A DNA stretch of 64,000 bases. It comes from UBA1672 sp050633645 (GTDB taxonomy: Bacteria > Pseudomonadota > Alphaproteobacteria > Micavibrionales > Micavibrionaceae). The position numbers were made by a program, and so were the translations under genes. The notes below the pieces were generated by a model. It had not been told where the DNA came from and searched no databases. It saw nothing but the letters and a program-made list of their open reading frames with translations. The stretch lies in NCBI GenBank assembly GCA_050633645.1, contig JBOEGX010000004.1, positions 339,904-403,903 of the forward strand, read 5' to 3'. Positions 9,076 to 17,208 of this stretch are shown here, one piece after another. The stretch's first letter is position 1, and each line of letters opens with the position of its first letter.

Positions 9076-10226
9076 TGCCCGAAATATCCCTCACCGCTAC
9101 TTAAAAGGCGCGCTTTGGTCATAAAGGCCATAACCCCACCCATCGCCGCAACATTTTCCGCCGCAACCAATGGCACACGCACTTCGCCGCCTTTTGGAAG
9201 ATGAACCTTAACAACACCAATTTCTTGTCCCTTTGTAACTGGCGCTTTAATCGGAGATCTAAACTCCAACTCAATTTTCATATCCGTTTCATATAATTTA
9301 GGAACTGTTGCCAAAACCGAATGATCGGCGCTCACAGAAACACTGGATTTCTGCCCCAAATACACAGGAACACGATCCAAAATCTTCTCATTTTCAAATA
9401 ATGCAACATTCGAAAACCCATTCAACCCCCATTGCAAAAGTCGCGTTGATTCCTGTGCACGCTCCTTATCACTTTCCATACCGTTCAAAACCATAATAAC
9501 ACGACGCCCATCTTTCATACCCGTCCCGATAAGTCCATATCCACCATCTTCAGTATGCCCTGTCTTAAGACCATCTGCGCCAATCCCCTTCGACAACAGC
9601 GGGTTTCTATTCGGCTGCGTAATATTGCTATAGGTAAAATCTGGCTCCGCATAATATTTATAAGAATCAGGATGATCTCTAATCGTTGCTACCGTAAGCT
9701 TGGCCAAATCACGCGCTGTTGAATAATGATCAGGATCAGGCCACCCGCTCGCATTCATAAAATGGCTGCTATCCATGCCCAAGGTTTTGGCCTGACGATT
9801 AAGGGCGGCGGCAAATGCATCCTCACTCCCCGCCAACCCTTCCGCTAAAACAATCGTCGCATCATTACCAGATTGCACAATAACACCGCGCACCAAATCT
9901 TCGACTTTGGCCGTTTTATTAACCTCGACCCACATCTTAGAGCCACCTTTTTTCCACGCCTTCTCACTCACAAGCAGCTCATCTTCCAAGGAAAGTTTGC
10001 CGTTTTTAATGGCCTCAAACACCACATACATGGTCATGACCTTGCTCATTGACGATGTTGGCATACGCGCATCCGCATTTTTCTCAAACAACACCACGCC
10101 CGTATCAAAATCCAGAATAATAGCTTGCTTCGCCGTTGTATCCATCGCCCCTTCCGCAAACACGGAAACACATGACATCTGCACAAAAAACAAAACCGAA
10201 AAAAACGAGAGACATTTTTTCATCAT
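9072..10226 (-). CDS. serine-type D-alanyl-D-alanine carboxypeptidase (PBP5/6 family)
   Basis: Periplasmic enzyme that trims the terminal D-Ala from peptidoglycan stem peptides. A signal peptide (residues 1 to about 25, ending VFAEG) precedes the penicillin-binding domain, with the three active-site motifs S59-x-x-K62 (SSMSK), SGN 119-121 and KTG 221-223. The C-terminal beta domain (about 285-370) and a final amphipathic helix match the DacA/DacC layout; the paralogue cannot be named. It is the first gene of the tmk-holB-metG-tatD run. Confidence 0.94.
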   Translation of the reverse strand: MMKKCLSFFSVLFFVQMSCVSVFAEGAMDTTAKQAIILDFDTGVVLFEKNADARMPTSSMSKVMTMYVVFEAIKNGKLSLEDELLVSEKAWKKGGSKMWVEVNKTAKVEDLVRGVIVQSGNDATIVLAEGLAGSEDAFAAALNRQAKTLGMDSSHFMNASGWPDPDHYSTARDLAKLTVATIRDHPDSYKYYAEPDFTYSNITQPNRNPLLSKGIGADGLKTGHTEDGGYGLIGTGMKDGRRVIMVLNGMESDKERAQESTRLLQWGLNGFSNVALFENEKILDRVPVYLGQKSSVSVSADHSVLATVPKLYETDMKIELEFRSPIKAPVTKGQEIGVVKVHLPKGGEVRVPLVAAENVAAMGGVMAFMTKARLLSSGEGYFGQ

Positions 10227-10269
10227 AAAAACCTTTTTAATTTACGCCATTCAAACACGAAGAAGATAT

Positions 10270-11217
10270 CTAATCCACAACAATCAGTGCATTTTCATGC
10301 CCACCAGCAATCAAATGACTGATAAGTGCATCCGCCGAGCCAACATCCGCCGCAGGAAATCTGACACGATAAAACTGCTGCCCCTTCACCATTGCAGGGT
10401 AAACCTGCGCCCGTCCATAGCTATCCAACGCACTCGCCGCCCTCATTGCCCCCTCACGCGTTGAAAACGATCCGACCTGAACAAAAATATCATGCGCCGT
10501 CACGGGATATTCCGAAATCACAGGATCGGGATAAAACCGCCCCTCCTTAACATGCCCCGGAATTGTTGTGTTTTGTGCATCGGAATGCAAACTGGCTTTC
10601 TGCACTGATGGGCGCTGCTGTGGTTGCAAGGATGCTTGCTGTAGTTGCGGAGATTTATACCCTGGGCGATTCATCGCCACCTCCATACCGCTGGTATCAT
10701 GCCCGTTACGCGCAGCTTTTTCAACCAATCGGCTTTCCGCCTCCAACACTTGAACACGCACCTTCGCAATGCCCTTCCCACGAAAACCAAGAAGCTCCGC
10801 CGAACGCTTTGACATATCGATAATACGGCTATGCGCGTAAGGACCACGATCATTCACCCGTACAACCAATGACCGACCATTTTCCAGATTTGTAACACGC
10901 ACAATACTGGGCAAAGGCAATGTCTTATGCGCCGCGGTTAATTCATTTTCATCAAAACGCTCACCATTTGCCGTACTCTTCCCATGAAACCCTGGGCCAT
11001 ACCAGGATGCTATTCCCGTTTCATCATATTCAAAATCAACTTTTGGATAATATTTTTGCCCCTTAATTTTATAGGGCGAGCCAACCTTATACCGCCCTTG
11101 ACTTTGAACCTTTCCTCCCGTCACCTTCTTTCCAACATGGGACGCCAGCTCAATCTCCGAACATGAGCCAATAAAGAAAACAACAAAAATCATAGAAAAG
11201 CATTTAACAAATCTCAT
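10270..11217 (-). CDS. rlpA: RlpA-family septal lytic transglycosylase with SPOR domain
   Basis: Outer-membrane lipoprotein of 315 aa. The lipobox IGSC puts the acylated cysteine at residue 19. A double-psi beta-barrel domain follows (GIASWYGPGFHGKST, then RVNDRGPYAHSR and IDMSKRSAELLG, about residues 68-160). After a Gln/Ser-rich linker a SPOR domain (FVQVGSFSTREGAMRAA, about 245-312) targets the protein to septal denuded glycan. Neighbouring genes also act on peptidoglycan. Confidence 0.92.
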   Translation of the reverse strand: MRFVKCFSMIFVVFFIGSCSEIELASHVGKKVTGGKVQSQGRYKVGSPYKIKGQKYYPKVDFEYDETGIASWYGPGFHGKSTANGERFDENELTAAHKTLPLPSIVRVTNLENGRSLVVRVNDRGPYAHSRIIDMSKRSAELLGFRGKGIAKVRVQVLEAESRLVEKAARNGHDTSGMEVAMNRPGYKSPQLQQASLQPQQRPSVQKASLHSDAQNTTIPGHVKEGRFYPDPVISEYPVTAHDIFVQVGSFSTREGAMRAASALDSYGRAQVYPAMVKGQQFYRVRFPAADVGSADALISHLIAGGHENALIVVD

Positions 11218-11247
11218 TTACACAATCCATTTCATATAACTTAAAAT

Positions 11248-12213
11248 TTACTGAGCAATGCTATCTGCAAGCAACCCAACACTCGTCGCAAAATACGTGG
11301 ATTTATTCCAACGCATAATCACACGGTAATTATCATAGGCCAAATATGCCGGCCCTGATAAACCATCCGGCGCAACGACAGACGCCTTCATTCCATCAAC
11401 AACAGGTATAGCCGAACCACCTGGCAACATAACGCCAAGTTTTTTCCATGTCGTCAAATCACGCTTAACATCCAAACCAATCATATCCTTTGTAAAACTC
11501 TTTGGCAAAACAACACGCCGTCCCCAAAGCTGGTCTTCCTTCCAGCCGCTTTTCGATAGGTAGTTCGCCGTTGACGCAAACACATCGGGTAAGCTCGTCC
11601 AGATATCGCGCTTTCCATCATCATTTCCATCGACGGCATAGGCATGAAAGCTTGACGGCATAAATTGGTTCTGCCCCATCGCCCCCGCCCAAGACCCCTT
11701 CATTGTTGCACCATCAATGTGCCCTGCATCTATAATTTTAAGAGCGTTCATAAGCTCTTTGCGGAAAAATGAACTCCTACGACCATCATAGGCGAGAGTC
11801 GCCAAAGCATGCGGCACATTAAATCCACCTGTATTATTGCCGTAGCTCGTTTCGATCCCCCAAAGCGCCACAATATATTGCGCGGGCACTCCATATTTTG
11901 CCGCCGTTTTGTCAAGCAAATCACGGTGTTCTTTATATAATCGGCGCCCTTGTGCAATTCTCGCATCACTAATCACGCGTTTTTGATACTTCGCAAACGT
12001 CATCGTACCCTCAGGCTGTTTACGATCAAGCTCGATAATCCGTGCATTCGGTGAGAAGCCCTTCATTGCTTCATCAACAACCTTCTCGGAAATCCCTTTT
12101 TTTATCGCGTCTTTTTTAAAAGATTCGACCCAACCATCCAACTTATCTGATGCCTGCACATCAAAAGACATTAAACCAATAGCCACCGCGCTCATTAAAA
12201 ATAGCTTATGCAT
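11248..12213 (-). CDS. lytic murein transglycosylase, MltB-like
   Basis: Secreted enzyme that cleaves the glycan strand with anhydro-ring formation. An N-terminal signal peptide (to about VQASD) precedes an SLT domain of the MltB type, with the catalytic Glu in LWGIETSYGNNTGG and motifs AMGQNQFMPSSF and ANYLSKSGW. An in-frame GTG lies one codon upstream, but the ATG at 12213 shares a base with the stop of the restored upstream ion-channel frame (TGATG), so that start is preferred. Family size is normal (321 aa). Confidence 0.92.
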   Translation of the reverse strand: MHKLFLMSAVAIGLMSFDVQASDKLDGWVESFKKDAIKKGISEKVVDEAMKGFSPNARIIELDRKQPEGTMTFAKYQKRVISDARIAQGRRLYKEHRDLLDKTAAKYGVPAQYIVALWGIETSYGNNTGGFNVPHALATLAYDGRRSSFFRKELMNALKIIDAGHIDGATMKGSWAGAMGQNQFMPSSFHAYAVDGNDDGKRDIWTSLPDVFASTANYLSKSGWKEDQLWGRRVVLPKSFTKDMIGLDVKRDLTTWKKLGVMLPGGSAIPVVDGMKASVVAPDGLSGPAYLAYDNYRVIMRWNKSTYFATSVGLLADSIAQ

Positions 12214-12676
12214 CACGAATCAACCTCATCCTCATATAGTTTTGACATGACTTCGAAGATAAAGGCCGTACTCCATCCAAACAAGATAAATCCGTTCGCA
12301 GATTGAAAAGAACTCACAAGCCTCCATTCTTTATCCAAAAATATGTCTCCATACCCCCCGTTGTAAAAGATGATGTGGAAAAATACAACGCCTCCTCAAA
12401 ATCTGGCATTACACCAATCGCAAGATAAAACATCGCCCAAATCCAGATTTGCACAATATGCGCGCCAAAAGTCCCCATAACGGCAAAAACCAACAACGGC
12501 ACCTTCCAATATCTTTTAAAAGCCAAACGCATACGATTTTTCATGCTCTCAATACGAACAATCAAAAAATCCAGGGAAACCGCGTGTATCACTACAGTTA
12601 TACAAATAAGAACCGTCCCAATAAAAAGCTGAGTCAAAAACATTTTGAAAAAAACCTGTTTTTTTATATTTAACAC
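12213..12676 (-). pseudogene. two-helix potassium-channel-like protein, frameshifted in a G6 tract
   Basis: The first frame (GTG 12676, or ATG 12643) encodes helices, then ALYFSTSSFTTGG, and stops at 12314. Adding one G to the run of six (12354-12359 as C on the plus strand) restores the selectivity filter TTGGYGD and continues as EWRLVSSFQSANG and FILFGWSTAFIFEVMS to a TGA at 12213-12215. That is the complete small bacterial ion-channel family layout: two to three membrane helices around a pore loop. The gene is therefore either broken by a one-base deletion, phase-variable, or mis-sequenced. The restored stop overlaps the mltB start. Confidence 0.8.
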
Positions 12677-12739
12677 TAGACAGACATACCTAAAAATCTG
12701 TAAGAAATGAACCTCTAAATGCTAAACTGCACAAAAGCC

Positions 12740-12830
12740 GGAGAGATGGCAGAGCGGTTGAATGCACCGGTCTTGAAAACCGGCATGGGTTTATAGCCCA
12801 TCCAGGGTTCGAATCCCTGTCTCTCCGCCA
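12740..12830 (+). tRNA. tRNA-Ser (anticodon UGA)
   Basis: A 91-base gene including an encoded CCA (12828-12830). The acceptor stem GGAGAGA pairs with TCTCTCC, the anticodon arm CGGTCTTGAAAACCGG shows TGA, a long variable arm (GGGTTTATAGCCC) is present as expected for serine, and the T-arm loop is GGTTCGAATCC. Its 3' end is the attachment site of the integrated element that follows. Confidence 0.97.
12817..12830 (+). repeat. attL, 14-bp core inside the tRNA-Ser 3' end
   Basis: CTGTCTCTCCGCCA at the tRNA 3' end is repeated exactly at 21790-21803, next to the integrase. This is the usual signature of tyrosine-recombinase integration into a tRNA gene. Confidence 0.88.
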
Positions 12831-13067
12831 CTTACCTTTGATTTAATTGGGTTTTTTGATAGCTTCAAATCCCACACCATCATTCAGACCATCAATCTAA
12901 TTTAGTTTTGAAACCCGCCTGTCAAGATACAATAAAAACCATTGATCCGCCCTTCAATACACCAGCTAAGTCGGGATATAGAGATTCTTCATGTGCTCAT
13001 AATAGTTCACACGGGACTTAACGTAATCGGTTAGATACTCCCATATGAAAAAAATATGTCAGATTTA

Positions 13068-14036
13068 CTATTCCCTTAAAATAGAAAGCTGCTGCCACTC
13101 CTCCATGGAAGTAAAATAGTCATAGTGAGAGAAACGCTTGTAACCATCAAGATCAGACAAGAAAAGTTCATCCCTTAACATGCAACTCATTACCGTAAAC
13201 TTAAAGCCGCACTCATTATCTGCCATCAGCTTTTCAATCTGAGGAAGGTAATCTTCTTCAAATTTTATTTGTACCTCTTCATTATCAGCAATCATAATCA
13301 TCTTAACTGTATAGTCATCATGTTCACCGTCTGGCTGCCACGAGATATAGATGTTATCTAGATAGCAATTTAGACGCTGCCCATCTTCTAAGATAATTTT
13401 TAAAAACTTCTCAAAGCCTTTAAAAAAATGTTCGCGAAGTCCTTCAACGAGCGCATCAGGCATCGCCAACCTCGTATAATTTCTTCCTAACCAATTAGTC
13501 AGCTTCGTAGGCTCTCCTTCTTGAAGTGAAATCTCAGACAGCGGTGCTGAATGAAGCAGAGCTGCCCTTGGCACTTCAAACCTATCGTTAATAGACAATT
13601 CCAAAGCAGGGAAATCATTACCTTCCGCGACTTTTAGGTGTAATGTACGCGGCGTTTTACCTCTGGCTGCATCTGAACGAGGATTGTACTGTTGCACAGG
13701 ACGCGCAACAATAAGCTCAACATATGGGTCCCTTACAAAACTTCGAGACACTGCTGTACACGATTGCGAACAAACCATTACATATGGGACATTCGATACA
13801 TCGGGAAACTTATCGGGCAATTCAAAAGCACTCACATCAACAAAGCTCCCTTGACGCCATCCCGCATCCAAAATCGCACTACCGCAATCCTCTGGCGTAA
13901 TTTCATCACTAAGTAACGGCGCGGTGTTTGACGGGATTGCGCTTAATGCATCACCGGCATCCGAATAGACAAAAGCACTCAGCTTATTTAACCAAGTGCT
14001 AATCCTTTTTCTCATGGCCTCAAACCCATCTGCCAC
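13068..14036 (-). CDS. hypothetical protein, third gene of TIGR04255 operon
   Basis: Protein of 322 aa, not recognised. Residues about 80-135 contain VMVCSQSCTAVSR followed by ELIVARPVQQYN and KTPRTLHLKV, a pattern I have seen in uncharacterised proteins that begin a strand-rich domain with a conserved Ser-Gln-Ser-Cys; the cysteine and serine there could be functional. No signal peptide or membrane segment is visible, and the C-terminal third is acidic and aromatic. It starts five bases after the HTH gene, so the three genes form one transcript. Function unknown; a role in defence is inferred from position only. Confidence 0.75.
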   Translation of the reverse strand: MADGFEAMRKRISTWLNKLSAFVYSDAGDALSAIPSNTAPLLSDEITPEDCGSAILDAGWRQGSFVDVSAFELPDKFPDVSNVPYVMVCSQSCTAVSRSFVRDPYVELIVARPVQQYNPRSDAARGKTPRTLHLKVAEGNDFPALELSINDRFEVPRAALLHSAPLSEISLQEGEPTKLTNWLGRNYTRLAMPDALVEGLREHFFKGFEKFLKIILEDGQRLNCYLDNIYISWQPDGEHDDYTVKMIMIADNEEVQIKFEEDYLPQIEKLMADNECGFKFTVMSCMLRDELFLSDLDGYKRFSHYDYFTSMEEWQQLSILRE

Positions 14037-14041
14037 AATAC

Positions 14042-14647
14042 CTACACCTCTAACGACTCATCTATCACAGGATTGCTTAGATTGGCAGGGCTATCATTGG
14101 AAGCGAGGCTTCTTTCTGTTTTCTCAGCCAAAGGCCACAGCCTATCCAACAATTGAACAATAAGCTCATGATCTAATGTATCGGCTGATAACGCAGACAC
14201 CAACGTCATTCCATCCACTTGTCTATTCATGTATCGATACAGGTTGCGGTAAGAAGCCAGCTTGTTTTGGTTTAGTAGGGAATGGATCTCATACAAACGA
14301 GATTCATTCTCCTGCTTTAAAATAGCACCATCTAACCAAGCATATATGGTTTTCCTCTCTACCCCCGCCATTGAAGCAATAGTGGCGATGGGGAAACCGT
14401 CATTTTTAAACTCAACAAGTATCTCATGGGCTGATAGCTCTGAGGTAACCTCATCGCCACCTTGAGCATTGTACTTCAATAGATTTTGATTGGCGCACTC
14501 CTGTATACAATCTCTATTAAGCTGCCTAAACATTAAAGATTGCCTATAAGAGTCATCTATAGATGCACCATGCATCGGCACGACAGATAGCGCAGCCGAG
14601 AACAAAAGTCCGCGTGATATAAGGGAAGTGTTAGCCTGTGTTGTCAT
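14042..14647 (-). CDS. HTH-containing hypothetical protein, middle gene of TIGR04255 operon
   Basis: Protein of 201 aa from ATG 14647, which has AAAGGAAG upstream and overlaps the previous stop as ATGA. Residues about 85-108 (FPIATIASMAGVERKTIYAW) are a resolvase/Hin-like helix-turn-helix, so it probably binds DNA. A short hydrophobic stretch near the N-terminus (GLLFSAALSVVPMHG) could be a weak membrane anchor, which would be unusual for a regulator. It is the best candidate to bind the 12-bp iterons at the operon promoter. Partner proteins are encoded on each side. Confidence 0.72.
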   Translation of the reverse strand: MTTQANTSLISRGLLFSAALSVVPMHGASIDDSYRQSLMFRQLNRDCIQECANQNLLKYNAQGGDEVTSELSAHEILVEFKNDGFPIATIASMAGVERKTIYAWLDGAILKQENESRLYEIHSLLNQNKLASYRNLYRYMNRQVDGMTLVSALSADTLDHELIVQLLDRLWPLAEKTERSLASNDSPANLSNPVIDESLEV

Positions 14648-15447
14648 TCTTCCTTTCTCCAATACTCCATAGCTTCTGGTGTACCTAAAGCAGCAAACAC
14701 TTGCTTAGGTATCATGTGTAATTCATCTAGCTTTTTCACGATCTCTTTTGAAGAGAACTTATTATTGGGTTCTGTTGGGTATGTGACGTGGTCAGTGTCT
14801 ATCACCGCAAAATTCAGACCCTTAGGACATTCTTTAATCCATCCATTCTGAACTAGAAAAGGAGAGTGTAAATCAGGAGGAATTATGTTTTGTGGATTCC
14901 TTGCCGCTTGAAAGTTCAAATGTCCCATATCTGTTTTATATTTTGCAAGATAAGCCCCCTCAAGTATCTCCATGTCAACATCAGGCCTTTCTTTTGGGAG
15001 CGTCCATTCTTGAAGATAGGCATCTAAATTTTTGCCCTCTTCAGGGACAACTAAATCAATATAACGAATCCCTAGCATATTAATGAATTTTATCCCAATC
15101 TCTGGAATATCAACTAATCGAGATAGACCAAACTCAAACCGATCTAGGAAAGCCTTCGAATCTATGTAACTTGAAGTGTGAAAGCATATGCTATCGTCCG
15201 CAAGTAAAAAACCACAGTCTTTATTGGGAGAGAGGTACTGCCATACAGGCTTATCCACCTTCTCCATAGTTACGCCCTCATCAGTAATTGAAGCCTTCAT
15301 TGTTACATGTTGAAATTTTTTATCGTGTGGGTAGTGCTCCCTCACTTGAGCAAAAAACTTATCTGGAAATGTCTCAAATTCAGGGACACGAGGAAATCTC
15401 ACAACTGCAATAGTATATACTAGAGGGGCGTTGGGCATATGTGACAT
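14644..15447 (-). CDS. TIGR04255-like protein, first gene of candidate defence operon
   Basis: Protein of 267 aa. The opening NAPLVYTIAVVRFPRVPEFE and the later YIDLVVPEE and ARNPQNIIPP segments resemble the sporadically distributed TIGR04255 family, whose biochemical role is not known to me. The protein is soluble and strand-rich. TIGR04255 genes occur patchily, often in islands beside a small partner gene, which is the case here. The promoter, with a TATAAT -10 box, lies in the iteron region immediately upstream. Confidence 0.68.
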   Translation of the reverse strand: MSHMPNAPLVYTIAVVRFPRVPEFETFPDKFFAQVREHYPHDKKFQHVTMKASITDEGVTMEKVDKPVWQYLSPNKDCGFLLADDSICFHTSSYIDSKAFLDRFEFGLSRLVDIPEIGIKFINMLGIRYIDLVVPEEGKNLDAYLQEWTLPKERPDVDMEILEGAYLAKYKTDMGHLNFQAARNPQNIIPPDLHSPFLVQNGWIKECPKGLNFAVIDTDHVTYPTEPNNKFSSKEIVKKLDELHMIPKQVFAALGTPEAMEYWRKEE

Positions 15448-15465
15448 CGAGCTATCCTTAGATTG

Positions 15466-15501
15466 TGTGAGTAAACACTACACTAAACATTATACTAAAC
15501 A
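15466..15501 (-). promoter_or_regulatory. three 12-bp tandem iterons over the promoter of the TIGR04255 operon
   Basis: On the plus strand the unit ends in TAAACA at 15472-15477, 15484-15489 and 15496-15501, exactly 12 bases apart; the two best copies read CTACACTAAACA and TTATACTAAACA. A minus-strand -10 box TATAAT (15489-15494) lies inside the array, so a protein bound to the iterons would block the promoter. The HTH protein of the operon is the likely ligand. Confidence 0.65.
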
Positions 15502-15752
15502 CTTCATAAAGAAACAATTAAGAACATGCAAGCGGGTTACCGCATTTGCATAAGTGTTATGTACATGAATCGCCTATCATTTGGATTTACACAAAGCCCA
15601 ATACGAGTAGGACGTAGCCGAATATGTACTGATATTTCTGTCATTGTGCAACCTTACAAAAAAAAAAATGTGACGAACTCGATACTAAAATTTGCCTTTC
15701 TTAATTTTCATTATGGCCTTAAAGTCCAAAATGGATCAGTAAAGTAGCTGGT
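15502..15752. other. 251-bp spacer with no supported gene
   Basis: AT-rich sequence with one short open frame (15526-15747) that has no Shine-Dalgarno site and no recognisable protein. A run of eight or nine A lies near 15660. Nothing else is supported here. Confidence 0.6.
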
Positions 15753-15923
15753 CTGGGGCTTGATATCCTCTCCTAGACGGCCAAAAGCATCGGGTCGTTA
15801 TTAACGATGCCTTCTCAACTTCTGTTGGGGAGGCGGCGAAATACAATAGCGCTTGCGTGAATACGCTGCGCCGTTCTAGGACGGATATCAACTCCCCGGC
15901 TCCAGAGAGAAATCTCGGGGCCG
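15753..15923 (+). ncRNA. candidate structured RNA, long closing stem plus GNRA hairpin
   Basis: Positions 15753-15780 pair with 15871-15897 over about 25 base pairs: GGGG with CCCC, TTGATATCC with GGATATCAA, CCTAGA with TCTAGG, and CGG with CCG, with small bulges. Inside lie the hairpins GCATCG/CGATGC (15787-15810), CTTCTC/GGGGAGG (near 15811-15833) and AGCG/CGCT. Immediately after, 15895-15923 forms an 11-bp hairpin with one bulged A and a GAAA tetraloop. The stretch is GC-richer than its flanks and is followed by a Shine-Dalgarno site and an ORF at 15953, so it could be a leader RNA or a free RNA. The strand follows the downstream gene. No known RNA family was recognised. Confidence 0.55.
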
Positions 15924-15952
15924 TTTCCGTAGAAGAAGTGGAGAGACCTTAC

Positions 15953-16708
15953 ATGCCCCAATTAACGCCAAGACCTTTGAAACAACATATAGCGAATTTT
16001 GTTGCCGGTTTTTATGCATTCAGTTTTGGCTCTGGAATATTCTTGATGCCTCAAATTGAAAGCAATGCTAAAGGTGAACTTTTTCCATTATTAGGGGTAT
16101 TTGCATTTTGTTTTTTTGGTTGGAAAGCATCTGATCTATTTGTTGAAGCCATTAAAAGCAAAGAATTTTCAAAAAAACGAGAAAATTCTATCATTTGGTG
16201 TTTGCCCATTTTTTACATTTTTGTAATTTCTTGTATCTCAGTGATTCTTGCTGTGTCGTCTGCTTTTTTTATACCAAATTCGCAGCCAAAAACTCTCTTG
16301 CCGACTCCGCAACCCATCTCCGAAGAGCTAAGCCCTGAAATTGATATTGTGTTTTCATCACAGCCCGCTGAAGGGGCAACGCAAGAAGACATGAATGAGA
16401 GCTTCTTAAAATTTTACGAAACATATAGCTTAGAGCGCATGCAGTACCACATCGAAGAAGCTAAAAAATCTGGCTTACAAACAATTTCTCCAGAACAAAT
16501 TACTGCGGTTTCCGGTTATGTTGATATGGGCGAGAAAAAACTCGCAGTTATTCGTATGAGTTCCCCTATAGACACCGCTGTTTTCGTTCTGGGAATAATG
16601 AATGACGAATTAAAGCGAGTTGGTTGTATGCACGGATCACAGAACAGTATTCCCATTACCTATGGGAAGTGTGGTGATAAAATTAAAGAAGTTTTCAATT
16701 TGCGCTAA
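15953..16708 (+). CDS. hypothetical membrane protein downstream of the structured RNA
   Basis: Protein of 251 aa from ATG 15953 (GGAGAG ten bases upstream). An earlier GTG at 15857 would place the RNA fold in coding sequence and is not favoured. Two or three hydrophobic segments are visible: about 12-33 (FVAGFYAFSFGSGIFLMP), 40-52 (LLGVFAFCFFGWK) and 80-105 (FYIFVISCISVILAVSSAFF). A mostly soluble C-terminal half of about 145 residues follows, with a cysteine pair near the end. It is the only plus-strand gene of the element. Product not recognised; an effector that perturbs membranes is one possibility. Confidence 0.6.
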   Translation: MPQLTPRPLKQHIANFVAGFYAFSFGSGIFLMPQIESNAKGELFPLLGVFAFCFFGWKASDLFVEAIKSKEFSKKRENSIIWCLPIFYIFVISCISVILAVSSAFFIPNSQPKTLLPTPQPISEELSPEIDIVFSSQPAEGATQEDMNESFLKFYETYSLERMQYHIEEAKKSGLQTISPEQITAVSGYVDMGEKKLAVIRMSSPIDTAVFVLGIMNDELKRVGCMHGSQNSIPITYGKCGDKIKEVFNLR

Positions 16709-17126
16709 AAAGAGCCTTGTTGAGAATGGCGTTCAGCTTTTCAGCTATCTTTGGATCATCCAGATCGAATTTTGGTTTTTCTGAACCAGAGAATGCTACG
16801 CGGAAACGGTCAGAATATTTTTCCGGCTTGTGTGCTTTCATTAAAAAGATCGCCAGTGTGTCGCTATATTTTCGGTATGTGCCATATTTCGTTTGAACAG
16901 CAACACCCTCAAAAGCGCGTCGGTGCATTTCATCTTCAAGAGCCTCGACACCAATTGCAATCGCTTCTGCCCAGTATTCAGCAAAATTAAGGTCATTTTG
17001 GCGTAGCTTATACAAAGCTGCGCGAGAAACACCAATATGCCGTGCGGCCCGCGAGACATTACATGTGGACGCGAGCATCTGCAAAAACTCCCTTCTTTTT
17101 TTAGGTGTCAACTTTTTGTATGTCAT
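16695..17126 (-). CDS. phage terminase small subunit-like protein
   Basis: Protein of 143 aa. The N-terminal helix-turn-helix (ASTCNVSRAARHIGVSRAAL, about 17-36) is followed by EALEDEMHRRAFEGV and RKYSDTLAIFLMKAHKPEKY, which is the common organisation of small terminase subunits that recognise packaging sites. There is no large subunit nearby. In satellites a free TerS redirects helper packaging, which would fit this element. It converges with the membrane-protein gene with a 14-bp overlap of ends. Confidence 0.78.
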   Translation of the reverse strand: MTYKKLTPKKRREFLQMLASTCNVSRAARHIGVSRAALYKLRQNDLNFAEYWAEAIAIGVEALEDEMHRRAFEGVAVQTKYGTYRKYSDTLAIFLMKAHKPEKYSDRFRVAFSGSEKPKFDLDDPKIAEKLNAILNKALFSAN

Positions 17127-17171
17127 GCGCTCTTCCTATCGTATGACTATCATCGTCTATTCCTTGGCGCG

Positions 17172-17208
17172 GCGGCGCTCTCCCCTATATAGGGAGAGAG
17201 TGCGCCGC
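17172..17208. repeat. long GC-rich palindrome at the rep gene end
   Basis: GGCGGCGCTCTCCCCTA pairs with the following TAGGGAGAGAGTGCGCC-type arm around a TATA centre, giving a stem of about 16-18 bp. It contains the stop codon of the Rep/primase gene and lies between it and TerS. No T run follows on either strand. It shares the GGGAGAG/CTCTCCC core with hairpins elsewhere in the window. Confidence 0.7.

Noticed and set aside
12837..13067. Coding or RNA gene between tRNA-Ser and the first cargo gene
   Set aside because: No start with a ribosome site and no stable fold seen in the 230 bases.
15526..15747. 73-aa open frame ahead of the structured RNA
   Set aside because: No ribosome site and no recognisable protein; the stretch is AT-rich spacer.
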